A DNA stretch of 47,009 nt from contig JAGPIQ010000005.1 of assembly GCA_018054895.1 (NCBI GenBank), positions 1 to 47,009 on the forward strand, written 5' to 3'. The position numbers were made by a program, and so were the translations under genes. Positions within the stretch are counted from its first letter, which is position 1. Every line of letters starts with the position of its first letter. This stretch comes from Lutibacter sp. Lineage in GTDB: Bacteria > Bacteroidota > Bacteroidia > Flavobacteriales > Flavobacteriaceae. The notes beneath the pieces are model-generated. The model saw nothing but the letters and a program-made list of their open reading frames with translations, did no database searches and was not told the DNA's origin. Positions 17,548 to 25,810 of the stretch are shown here, in pieces.

Positions 17548-19716
17548 TTATTTATTTAGTTTTTCATGAATTGATTTTCCTTTATAAAGACCATCCGGCA
17601 TTATGAAATGATTTGTTTTACCATTACATATAACCACCATCGCATCTAACTTTTGGGTGGGATCTGCCAAAGTAATTTCCCATTGGTTATTTATTTTTTC
17701 AAATTGATATAATCCAGATTGTTTAAAATCTATAGTGCCCAAAAACTTCATTTTCATTTTTAAAGGTTTATAAATGGCAATTAAAAATACCTTTTTATCC
17801 TTACTTTTTATGATTTGTGCTTCATTATCATTGGAAACAATTTCAAAGTTTAAAGGTGTCTTTTTATTATTTTTCGGTGTGAAATTTGGTAAAATGGCAT
17901 AAGCGTAGGAAGCTTTTGTTGGTTTTATTTCTGGTGAAACTTTCATGTTAAAAATGTTTCCTGAAATAGTGTCGTTTGGATATTTGGCAATGATGTCGTG
18001 CCAACTGCCCGTATGTGTTCTATTTGAAATAGTTACGGTTGTGTTCTGTAATGGTACATACGTTATGTTATCATGATGCACCCAACTTACTTTTTGATTG
18101 GTAATTTCGGTTTCCGTATTTAAAACTTTTAATTCTTTATCAAAATAATTTACAGTTCCATTTAACCACGTTTGGTTTAAAGTCGTTGTTACAGGATCTG
18201 TATTTAAAGTTGAAATTCCCGCTCCCAAACAAACCAGTTGATTATTGATGAAAAAATACGCTTTTTTGGCTGTTAACGAATCTCGATTCAAATTGAACAC
18301 CGCCACACCATTTAAACCGTTGGAAATGCTGCCCACAAAATCGGAATTATTTCTATACCCTGTCCATGGTAATATTTTTAATGGTTCATCACTTTCAAAC
18401 GCCGTTACACCAGGAAGGTTTCTCCAATTCCATAAGGGAAAAATATCATAATATTCTTTTCCACTTACATTAACATAACAAGCGCCATCACCTAAATAGT
18501 AGCCTTTTAAGTTCTCGTTATTCCCTGCTTCTGCACCAATGACTCTTTTTGAGGACATTTTGATACTGCTATACCAATCTTTTGACCGATATACCATCAT
18601 ATCCGAAGTAAAATAATTTGTAATACCAGTTAATTCAGGTTCGTTGTTTTCAGAAAAATTTCGATCAATAAAGTTTTGGTAAATTGCTATGTGGTCGAGA
18701 TCTACCTGCATCAAATTAAATCCTGCAAAGCCAATGGCCAACGCCTTTTGCTGTTGTGCATGTTTAAAAAACTGCCGTCCCAAAGAATTCGTATCAAAAT
18801 GACCGTTCCATGTAAGCTGGTTGAATCCCTTATCAAAAAGATGTCTTAAAATCGCTATTTTTTCAGTATCAAGTTGAAAACTGGTGTTTGCAAAAACGGT
18901 GGCATATTGTGCCATGGTAGTCATAAATGCCAAACCATAATTTCCAAATTGCTGTTGTGGTCCATGTTGATGAAAACTGAAATCTGTTTTTATGCCTTCT
19001 TCATTCGTGATTTTAATTTCTGAAACAATGGTATCTCTTGCTTGTTTTGCCAATTTTTCGTCATCGGTTAATAATGCTTTGTAGAATACATTGCAAGCTT
19101 GCCAAACTTTGTTTTGTCCCGTTCTGCCAAAATTGGCTTGATTCATGACTTTTAAACCACTATCTAATTCCTGTTTGCTGAGTTCATTACTCAAGATAAT
19201 GAGTATAGGTCCTAACGATTTTGGAATGCCAATTTCATTATACCACCAATTATCATTTTGAGGCATGTTTTTAAACCAATAGCCCAAGGCTTGGTGAATG
19301 GTTTGTTTTACACGCTGGTTTTTATAATAATCAGAATTTTTACCTAGATATTCTTTGGTGAGCATCAAAACCCTATCCACGTGGTTTTTCAATTGCCACC
19401 CGGATGCTTTTGTATCGCTGTAATCAATATCAACCCAAGTACTATCCACGCTAAAATCGTTCAATATTTTTTCAACAGCTATGGAACTGGGTTGTTTTTT
19501 CTGAAATAATTCGACATAAATCTCATCACCATTATTTTTATCCCATGTTAAATCCTCAAATTTTTGTTTGAGTTGTTTCGGATTTTCAGCAAGAAAATAA
19601 GTAATTACATTTTTACTGAGTTGCTCTGTTTCCCGCTGTTGCGAAAAAGCGACACCAAAAAATAAACCCGTGCACATGGTTAAGTAACGTGCGTTTTTAT
19701 TTAGTTTAACAAGCAT
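17548..19716 (-). CDS. PL8 polysaccharide lyase, chondroitinase AC-like
   Basis: Endo- or exolytic beta-eliminase for glycosaminoglycan (chondroitin or hyaluronan type), 722 residues. Signal peptide about 1-26 (ending VAFSQQ). The alpha-helical toroid occupies roughly 30-350 and beta-sandwich domains the rest. Catalytic residues are readable: Asn202 (TGQNKVWQ), His251 and Tyr260 (FHQHGPQQQFGNY) and Arg314 (LGRQFF). The His-Tyr (9) and Tyr-Arg (54) spacings equal those of Pedobacter heparinus chondroitinase AC (His225, Tyr234, Arg288). Its length is also that of the AC group, shorter than the two ABC-type PL8 enzymes here. It has neither lipobox nor T9SS domain, so it is probably periplasmic. 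It sits between GH29 and the sulfatases in one run of genes. Confidence 0.92.
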   Translation of the reverse strand: MLVKLNKNARYLTMCTGLFFGVAFSQQRETEQLSKNVITYFLAENPKQLKQKFEDLTWDKNNGDEIYVELFQKKQPSSIAVEKILNDFSVDSTWVDIDYSDTKASGWQLKNHVDRVLMLTKEYLGKNSDYYKNQRVKQTIHQALGYWFKNMPQNDNWWYNEIGIPKSLGPILIILSNELSKQELDSGLKVMNQANFGRTGQNKVWQACNVFYKALLTDDEKLAKQARDTIVSEIKITNEEGIKTDFSFHQHGPQQQFGNYGLAFMTTMAQYATVFANTSFQLDTEKIAILRHLFDKGFNQLTWNGHFDTNSLGRQFFKHAQQQKALAIGFAGFNLMQVDLDHIAIYQNFIDRNFSENNEPELTGITNYFTSDMMVYRSKDWYSSIKMSSKRVIGAEAGNNENLKGYYLGDGACYVNVSGKEYYDIFPLWNWRNLPGVTAFESDEPLKILPWTGYRNNSDFVGSISNGLNGVAVFNLNRDSLTAKKAYFFINNQLVCLGAGISTLNTDPVTTTLNQTWLNGTVNYFDKELKVLNTETEITNQKVSWVHHDNITYVPLQNTTVTISNRTHTGSWHDIIAKYPNDTISGNIFNMKVSPEIKPTKASYAYAILPNFTPKNNKKTPLNFEIVSNDNEAQIIKSKDKKVFLIAIYKPLKMKMKFLGTIDFKQSGLYQFEKINNQWEITLADPTQKLDAMVVICNGKTNHFIMPDGLYKGKSIHEKLNK

Positions 19717-19777
19717 ATTTTTTTATAATTAATATCTATGAATTAATGAATAAACCAAAATTGAAATTTGTAAAATG

Positions 19778-21202
19778 TTAGTTAAATGCGATTCTAAAAC
19801 CTGTAATTGGCAGCTCATTTTCAGCATACTCAGGCATGTCAATTTCCAAACCTACCGCTGTTTGTTTCCATTTTACCTTTTGCTTGCTGCCTAACCTCGT
19901 TATGCTTTTTACTTTTAATTGCTTATTGGCAGCAAGCGATGTAATGAGCACATTCCGTTCGGTTGTACTACAAACATAAGCATATAAATAGTCGTTTTTG
20001 GTCGTGAAAACTACTTCAGGAAAAATAAGTTTTGAGGTTGCATCATTTTCCGCATCTTTCATAGTATTTTTGGAATTCTCTTTTTCTACAACTGTTACTT
20101 TTGAAACTTCACCCAATAATTCATTTGCTGTTTTCCATGGTGACGCCCCATAAATACCTTCGGAATTTCTTTGTATCCAAATTCCTATTTGTGCCAATCT
20201 ATCGCTGGCTTGTGGCGTTATTTCGCCTTCTGGAGTTGGGCCATTATTTAAAAGAAAATTGCCTCCTTTGCTAACAATTTCCAAAAGTTGTCTCGTCATT
20301 AATTCGGATGATTTGTAAATAGTATCATACTCCACAAAACCCCAATTTTGACTCATGGTAATGCAGGCTTCCCATGGTTTGTTTAATGTTCCTTTTACAA
20401 TTTCTTGTTCGGTTACTAAATAATCACCCTCATTATTACCAATGCGACTGTTTATGATGCAATTGGGTTGCATATTTAATATGAATGATCGCAATTCTTT
20501 ACTTTCTGCTTCACTTATAAGTTCGGGCGTATCAAACCACATAATATCAATAGTTCCGTACTGCGTTAAAAGTTCTTTTATCTGTGGCTTTACTTTTCTT
20601 TCAAAATAATCATTAAAAACTTTAGCATCTTCATCTGGAAAATCCCAAGTGTTGCTTCTTCCTGCTTTTTCTGGCCAATTGGTAGGCACATCAGGATCTT
20701 GCCAATCGCGACCTAATGAATAATAAAAACCGAATTTCACATCATACTTTCGGCATGCAGCTGCAAGTGCTTTCATGGGGTCTTTGCCGTATGGCGTGCG
20801 TTCTACAATATTATAATCACTTGAAGGCGATTTGAACATAGCAAAACCATCGTGATGCTTGGTAGTTATTACAATGTATTTCATACCAGCATTTTTGGCT
20901 GTTAGTACCCACTTTTCAGCATCGAAATTTACAGGGTTAAAATCATCGGCAATTTCAGCATATTCTTTCCACGGAATACGCTCATACAACATGAAATGTT
21001 CTTTACCCTTGGCTTTGCGCCCATCCCAATATCCTGCTGTTTTAGAATACAAGCCCCAATGCATAAACATACCGAATTTTGCATCTTTCCACCAAGTCAT
21101 TTTATCTGGCGTAACTTGCGTTTGGGCATTTATACGACTATTTGCTATACAAAATGAAATGGTTAAAATAAAAAGGAATCGTTTTAGAAATGTACTTTTC
21201 AT
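19778..21202 (-). CDS. GH29 alpha-L-fucosidase (474 residues)
   Basis: Retaining exo-alpha-L-fucosidase, with a signal peptide of about 1-26. The TIM-barrel carries the family motifs: WWKDAKFGMFMHWGLYS (37-53), TTKHHDGFAMF (113-123) and the nucleophile region IDIMWFDTP with Asp224. A C-terminal beta domain ends in LPITGFRIAFN. It starts 6 bases after the NTF2-like gene and precedes the PL8 gene by 61 bases, so it is expressed with backbone-cleaving enzymes. This supports fucose branches on a glycosaminoglycan. GH29 members can also release alpha-L-galactose or tolerate sulfated fucose, so specificity is inferred. Confidence 0.93.
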   Translation of the reverse strand: MKSTFLKRFLFILTISFCIANSRINAQTQVTPDKMTWWKDAKFGMFMHWGLYSKTAGYWDGRKAKGKEHFMLYERIPWKEYAEIADDFNPVNFDAEKWVLTAKNAGMKYIVITTKHHDGFAMFKSPSSDYNIVERTPYGKDPMKALAAACRKYDVKFGFYYSLGRDWQDPDVPTNWPEKAGRSNTWDFPDEDAKVFNDYFERKVKPQIKELLTQYGTIDIMWFDTPELISEAESKELRSFILNMQPNCIINSRIGNNEGDYLVTEQEIVKGTLNKPWEACITMSQNWGFVEYDTIYKSSELMTRQLLEIVSKGGNFLLNNGPTPEGEITPQASDRLAQIGIWIQRNSEGIYGASPWKTANELLGEVSKVTVVEKENSKNTMKDAENDATSKLIFPEVVFTTKNDYLYAYVCSTTERNVLITSLAANKQLKVKSITRLGSKQKVKWKQTAVGLEIDMPEYAENELPITGFRIAFN

Positions 21203-21208
21203 GATTTT

Positions 21209-21703
21209 TTATTTTTTAAGAACTCGTGTAGAATGTAATTGTTCAAGCTTCCAAGTATTATTTTCTTTAATTGCAACGGCACTTTCTAACCAATGTGCTT
21301 CCCGAAGGGTATCATTTCCTTTTACCCAGTTCGCATAATTATTGTATGCTATCCAAATGCTATTTTTATTATGTTTTGTTTGAATATACTCAAATTTATT
21401 AATTCTTTTAACCTCATTTTTATCAACTTGTCTTTCTTTCATATAGTTGACAATGGAATTATTATTCCATACTGCTCCGTTTTCTAGTAGCATAAAATCT
21501 GATGTGTAATGATTTAAAATTTTTGTTTCATCTAAATCCGACCAAATATCTTGAAATGAATTTGAAATTAAATTCTTTACAGCATCAACATCAGCTTGTT
21601 TTTCAATCTCTGTAATTTCCATATGATCGCGAGTATTTGATTTGATTTTAGTATTACAAGAACACAAAACACTAATAATTAATAAAATGATAATTTTTTT
21701 CAT
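21209..21703 (-). CDS. NTF2-like (SnoaL/DUF4440-type) lipoprotein
   Basis: A 164-residue protein with a lipoprotein signal ending VLCSC (Cys16) and one NTF2-like cone-shaped domain. Features are an N-terminal helix-rich part (DVDAVKNLISNSFQDIWSDL), HYTSDFMLLENG (about 66-77) and a C-terminal sheet with HWLESAVAIKENNTWKLEQL. This pattern is typical of SnoaL/DUF4440 proteins, which range from small isomerases to non-catalytic binders; no catalytic assignment is possible. It ends 6 bases before the GH29 fucosidase, implying co-expression. A role in handling a sugar product is speculation. Confidence 0.7.
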   Translation of the reverse strand: MKKIIILLIISVLCSCNTKIKSNTRDHMEITEIEKQADVDAVKNLISNSFQDIWSDLDETKILNHYTSDFMLLENGAVWNNNSIVNYMKERQVDKNEVKRINKFEYIQTKHNKNSIWIAYNNYANWVKGNDTLREAHWLESAVAIKENNTWKLEQLHSTRVLKK

Positions 21704-21778
21704 TTGTCATTAAAAGATAAATTCTCAATAATTACTTATTAAAATAACTGCTGAGGATTAATAATTTTTAATAAAGTT

Positions 21779-22912
21779 TTAATTTTTAATAAACTTATTC
21801 GTTTTAAACCCATCCATAACCAAGAAATAAATGCCTTCTGGTAAAAAATTGACATCTATTTTGTTTGATGCACTTGTTAAAGCACCCGAGATTATAGTTC
21901 TTCCCAAATTATCGGATATTTTGAATTTGGTCGTGTTTTTTAAACTTTTTACAAAAAGATAATCTGATGTTGGGTTTGGATACATGGTTATGGGTTCCAA
22001 ATCGTTTTTTGAAACACTTAATACTTGGGTTGTTCCTTTGGTGTATAACATGCGATCGATTAATGTTTTTTCTGCTGTGGTATTTAGGTTAGAAGACATA
22101 ATAATTGCATCACTACTTTGTGCAACTGGGTAATACCCATAATCATTAGCATCTTCACCACCAGCAATTGCTTCTGCACTTAAAATACTATTAACACCAA
22201 TTAAATGCTCTTTGGTTAGTTGCGTTACATAATTAGGAGTTGCATAATATTGAATATCACCATCTGGTGCGATAGAAACGCCAAATGTCCACCATGTGTT
22301 TTTACCGCCATTAGGCGCATTTGTATCTTTCAAAATATCTCTTCTACCTGGACCTCTTAAAACAAAGAAAGTTCCGTGGCACCAAACACCAGGCCAAGAA
22401 CTGTAAGAAGCTCCTTTCGCATCAAACTTTATCGGCATTCTTAATGAAGTCACAATATTATTGTTATCTAAATAATCAGGCACAAATATATGCATCATAA
22501 CCGATGGTGTTTCTGCTGGAGTCCAGCCAGAACCGGTCATAAAAAAATCATCTTGATCTTCATCATCTACTCCAGTATAATATGAGATAGTTGACGGATT
22601 TGCCGCAAACCAAGCAGCATCCCTATCAAAAGAACGAAAAGCTAATACTTGATTTCCTGAACCTGTTACCGGTTGCGGGTTTGCTATTACTGAGACACTT
22701 TCCGGAGCACCACGTTGGGTTCCTGTAAGTCCAAAACCTGTTCCAGCCCAACCAGCACCGTAGTTAAACGTTTCGGTAAGTTGTGATGCTGCTTCAAAAT
22801 TTAATGATTTTACGGCAGTTCCTGTTCCAGGAATGTAATAGGTAGTTTGAGCCACCAATCCTGTAATGAATGCCAAACTAATTAATAATGAAAGTGTCAT
22901 TTTATTTTTCAT
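21779..22912 (-). CDS. T9SS-exported protein of unknown function (377 residues)
   Basis: Exported protein with a signal peptide (about 1-21, ending GLVAQ) and a type A T9SS sorting domain over the last 70 or so residues (ITMYPNPTSDYLFVKSL, ending in GIYFLVMDGFKTNKFIKN), so it is predicted at the cell surface or secreted. The middle 280 residues match no family I recognise. They are rich in Gly, Trp and aromatic residues (AGWAGTGFGL, WPGVWCHGTFFVLRGPGRRD, NTWWTFGVSIAPDG), which suggests a beta-sandwich that binds or acts on glycan. It heads the run leading to NTF2-like, GH29, PL8 and the sulfatases; 12 bases upstream is the end of a decayed reading frame. Candidate surface glycan-binding protein or new lyase. 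Confidence 0.75.
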   Translation of the reverse strand: MKNKMTLSLLISLAFITGLVAQTTYYIPGTGTAVKSLNFEAASQLTETFNYGAGWAGTGFGLTGTQRGAPESVSVIANPQPVTGSGNQVLAFRSFDRDAAWFAANPSTISYYTGVDDEDQDDFFMTGSGWTPAETPSVMMHIFVPDYLDNNNIVTSLRMPIKFDAKGASYSSWPGVWCHGTFFVLRGPGRRDILKDTNAPNGGKNTWWTFGVSIAPDGDIQYYATPNYVTQLTKEHLIGVNSILSAEAIAGGEDANDYGYYPVAQSSDAIIMSSNLNTTAEKTLIDRMLYTKGTTQVLSVSKNDLEPITMYPNPTSDYLFVKSLKNTTKFKISDNLGRTIISGALTSASNKIDVNFLPEGIYFLVMDGFKTNKFIKN

Positions 22913-22924
22913 ATGCCATTTTAT

Positions 22925-23198
22925 TTAGTGTGTTAATATTATTTTAAATTCTTTACCTCTTTCCAAATATGCAGGAACAAAGTTAGAGTCTATTTTTATG
23001 CATCTATTGTGTCTTTTCAGAGCTGCTTTTGACCGTCGTTTGCTAATTAATTTTTCAACTTTCTTATATATTTTTAGGAACTCAACATTTGTTCTATTTT
23101 CTGCTATAAAGGAAAAGTCATTAATCGTTTAATTGTAATTTTGACAAAAAAAAGAAAATGTCAAAGCTAATGTTGCAATTAAAAATATAAATTTTCAT
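22925..23198 (-). pseudogene. decayed small secreted protein with a TPR-like segment
   Basis: The gap upstream of the 377-residue gene contains the broken parts of a small gene. From ATG at 23198, removing one A from a run of four gives MKFIFLIATLALTFSFF, a typical signal peptide. That frame stops at 23121, but the next frame stays open from 23128 to TAA at 22927-22925. It contains ALKRHNRCIKIDSNFVPAYL, which resembles a tetratricopeptide repeat. Two single-base shifts are thus needed to join about 85 codons. The interpretation rests on coding-like composition, not on a database match. Confidence 0.4.
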
Positions 23199-23408
23199 AT
23201 TATTTTTGTATCTAATTTTTTTGACAACATGAGTATATCAACACTCAAATCTTATATAAATTTATTCGTTTTGCCTTCGGAAATTTCCTAAAGGAAAATC
23301 AGATGTAGAAAACACTAGAGTATCTTTGCTTAAATATATAATTATTATTTTTATGGCTTTATTGAGTGTTTTTTTATAAATTTATAACTGCATGTCTAAT
23401 TAATTCAG
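22928..23408. other. long gap before the T9SS gene
   Basis: Apart from the gene remnant at 22925-23198, the stretch 23199-23408 holds no supported gene. It has an imperfect small hairpin (TTTCC...GGAAA near 23284-23300) and AT-rich DNA that may contain the promoter of the 377-residue gene. No copy of the 22-bp-spaced operator was found here. Confidence 0.4.
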
Positions 23409-23828
23409 CTAATATTTTTTCAGATTTTTCTTTATCCTCTTTTTATAGTTTCCTAATTCAACTTTAGTTAATATATTTATGGGAGCTTTTTTTGACATTA
23501 GCTTTAATTCATTTTCTGTAAATCCCATTATTATTTCACTGGCAATACGTTCATATCCTTTTGGACTTGTTCGAATATTTCCAATAGTAATTATGTTATT
23601 TTCGTCAACTCTAAAACAAGAAGCTATTCTAATAGTAGTCCCATTCTCGGTATTTAATTGCTCTGATAATAAGTCAATCTTTATACCTAATTCAGATTCA
23701 TTTATTATGCGCTCAAAATTTACTTTTTTATTAAGTTCAAAAAAGGGATTCATGATTTCAGGAAGAATCTCTTGAGAAAATGATTGATATCCTACTAAAA
23801 TTAAGAAAGTCAGTATTATTTTTCTCAT
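23409..23828 (-). CDS. small exported protein of unknown function (139 residues)
   Basis: A 139-residue protein with a signal peptide (MRKIILTFLILVGYQSFSQ, cleavage near 19), then a soluble domain with predicted alternating helices and strands and a very basic C-terminus (YKKRIKKNLKKY). I do not recognise the family. The start codon overlaps the stop of the upstream GH29 gene (ATGA, 23828-23825), so translation is probably coupled to that fucosidase. It is the last gene of its unit. Confidence 0.6.
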   Translation of the reverse strand: MRKIILTFLILVGYQSFSQEILPEIMNPFFELNKKVNFERIINESELGIKIDLLSEQLNTENGTTIRIASCFRVDENNIITIGNIRTSPKGYERIASEIIMGFTENELKLMSKKAPINILTKVELGNYKKRIKKNLKKY

Positions 23829-25759
23829 AATTGTATCAACTCAATCTGTTCCAATCCCAAGCCCTCCGTCCATTTATCGGCACCAATTTTAAACCCTTTT
23901 AATTGCAGTGTGTAAGTGCCTTTTTTAGGGAATTCGATGTCGCCAACATGACTTGTAATTTCTTTGTAGAAAAACAAGGTCGGATTTATTTTTTCGGAAT
24001 CACGTTTTAAATGAACAGGTATAATTTTACCAGCTACTTGTACGCTTCCTTTTTGTTCGGAACCTGTCCAATCTGGTTTGGAATGATTTCCTTTTTCGTT
24101 GGAAACAATATTAATTTTAAATTTACCTGGTGTATGTATTTCAAACGACCATGAAGACATCGCTTCATCTTTTAAATAGGTACTTGTAATTCTATCTAAA
24201 CGAATATCGTTGTGAGAACCTTGTGAAATAGATGTGTTAATATTTAACTCCTCATCTTTATATTCAACCACTAATGGTGTCGCAAATTCTTTTTTATCTA
24301 CACCTGCTAAATCGATGGTTAAAAAACGACCCTCTTGTTTAAAATTAACCGTTTTTGTGGATCCTAATGCATGAATTTTATCCACTTTCGTGATGATGCC
24401 ATTCAAATCAATTTGATTGCTTACTGGCCAATTGAATATATTTAAAAATATTTTATTAGGTTTTTGTGTCACATAACCCCAATTGTAATTCCAAGGAAAC
24501 GGTGATGGCGTGGTGCTATAAACAGATTCACCGTTTGTTTTTAACCACTCCCCTGCTTTTTTTAAATTTTTAACAGGTTCTTCAGGCATTAATCCGTTAG
24601 CCATTGGCCCTACATTTAATAAATAGTTCCCGTTTCTACTCGCCGATGCTATCAAAGAGTTTAACATAAATAGGGGTTCACGCCACTCATGGTCGTCTTT
24701 TCTATAACCCCAAGAGGTATTGGTTGTTCCTGCCATTTCAAAAGGGATGGCGAGATGATCTCCTGTAAAATAATTATCAGAAGGTGTAAAAAAATCAAAA
24801 TAGAAATTTTTATTAATGTCAGTTGGTGCTATTTCGTCTCCAATTCTTGAACTTATAATAATATTAGGTTGCAATTCCTTCGTTATTTTAACAAATTCAC
24901 GAATTTCTTCATTATCCAATCCTTTACCCATATCGAACCAAATAATGTCGATAGTACCATAATTTGTTAAAATTTCTCTAAGTTGTGGAAACGATTTTTC
25001 TTTTAAATACTTCGCACGATCCATTTTTGAAGATTCAAAATCTACGGTGTTCATGCGTTCTTGTAATTTCCCTTCGCCTATATATGCATCAGGACTGTCC
25101 CAGTCAATGGCGTGTGAATAATATAAGCCGAATTTTATACCTTGTTTATCACAAGCTTCTTTCAATTCTTTAATAATATCACGTTTAAAAGGTGTGCTCA
25201 TCACATCATATTCAGAAACTTTGGAATTAAATAGTGCAAAACCATCATGATGTTTTGACGTAATAATCATGTATTTCATTCCAGCTTCCTTAGCCGTTTT
25301 TGCCCATTCATCCGCATTAAATTTTGTTGGATTGAATTGTTCTACCAATTTTTTATACTCGCTAGCAGGTATTTTTAAGGTATTCTGAATCCATTCTGCA
25401 ATTTTCGGTGTCACTTCACCATTATATTCACCTCCTAAAATGGAATACAAACCCCAATGAATAAACATACCGTATTTTGCATCTTTCCACCATTGCATAC
25501 GTGCTTGGTACTCTTCTTCTGTTTCATAAGGAATTTCAACTTTTGAAGGCACATTACTTTTAAAATATGCTTCTATATTACTTTGATAATTTGAAGTTTT
25601 AGTAGCATCATCGTACGGGTTTTCTTCATTGTTCGTTAGCGTATTTACTTCGGAAACTTCCTTAGTGATTACGGTTTTAGTTTGCTTATTCACGTTGCAA
25701 GACATGAAAGAAAATATCATGACTAATACTGTTATTTTGTAGAAATAGTTCGTATTCAT
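23825..25759 (-). CDS. GH29 alpha-L-fucosidase lipoprotein (644 residues)
   Basis: Second retaining alpha-L-fucosidase, a lipoprotein (signal ending SFMSC, Cys21). The barrel begins near residue 88 with WWKDAKYGMFIHWGLYS, has SKHHDGFALF at about 168-177 and the nucleophile in IDIIWFDMG (Asp276). After the barrel (to about 480) come extra beta domains. The last 160 residues (NDIRLDRITSTYLKD onward, ending GLGLEQIELIQL) look like a carbohydrate-binding or accessory beta-sandwich found in long GH29 enzymes. It overlaps by 4 bases the small downstream gene and follows the beta-helix protein by 51 bases. The two GH29 genes differ strongly and probably recognise differently linked or sulfated fucose. 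Confidence 0.93.
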   Translation of the reverse strand: MNTNYFYKITVLVMIFSFMSCNVNKQTKTVITKEVSEVNTLTNNEENPYDDATKTSNYQSNIEAYFKSNVPSKVEIPYETEEEYQARMQWWKDAKYGMFIHWGLYSILGGEYNGEVTPKIAEWIQNTLKIPASEYKKLVEQFNPTKFNADEWAKTAKEAGMKYMIITSKHHDGFALFNSKVSEYDVMSTPFKRDIIKELKEACDKQGIKFGLYYSHAIDWDSPDAYIGEGKLQERMNTVDFESSKMDRAKYLKEKSFPQLREILTNYGTIDIIWFDMGKGLDNEEIREFVKITKELQPNIIISSRIGDEIAPTDINKNFYFDFFTPSDNYFTGDHLAIPFEMAGTTNTSWGYRKDDHEWREPLFMLNSLIASASRNGNYLLNVGPMANGLMPEEPVKNLKKAGEWLKTNGESVYSTTPSPFPWNYNWGYVTQKPNKIFLNIFNWPVSNQIDLNGIITKVDKIHALGSTKTVNFKQEGRFLTIDLAGVDKKEFATPLVVEYKDEELNINTSISQGSHNDIRLDRITSTYLKDEAMSSWSFEIHTPGKFKINIVSNEKGNHSKPDWTGSEQKGSVQVAGKIIPVHLKRDSEKINPTLFFYKEITSHVGDIEFPKKGTYTLQLKGFKIGADKWTEGLGLEQIELIQL

Positions 25760-25810
25760 TCGTTGTGTTTTTTTATTGAATTGTAACCCTTATTATAAAT
25801 TTATCAATGG

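Noticed and set aside
20859-21338. 159-codon plus-strand open frame opposite GH29 and the NTF2-like gene
   Set aside because: Antisense to two well-supported genes and without recognisable features.
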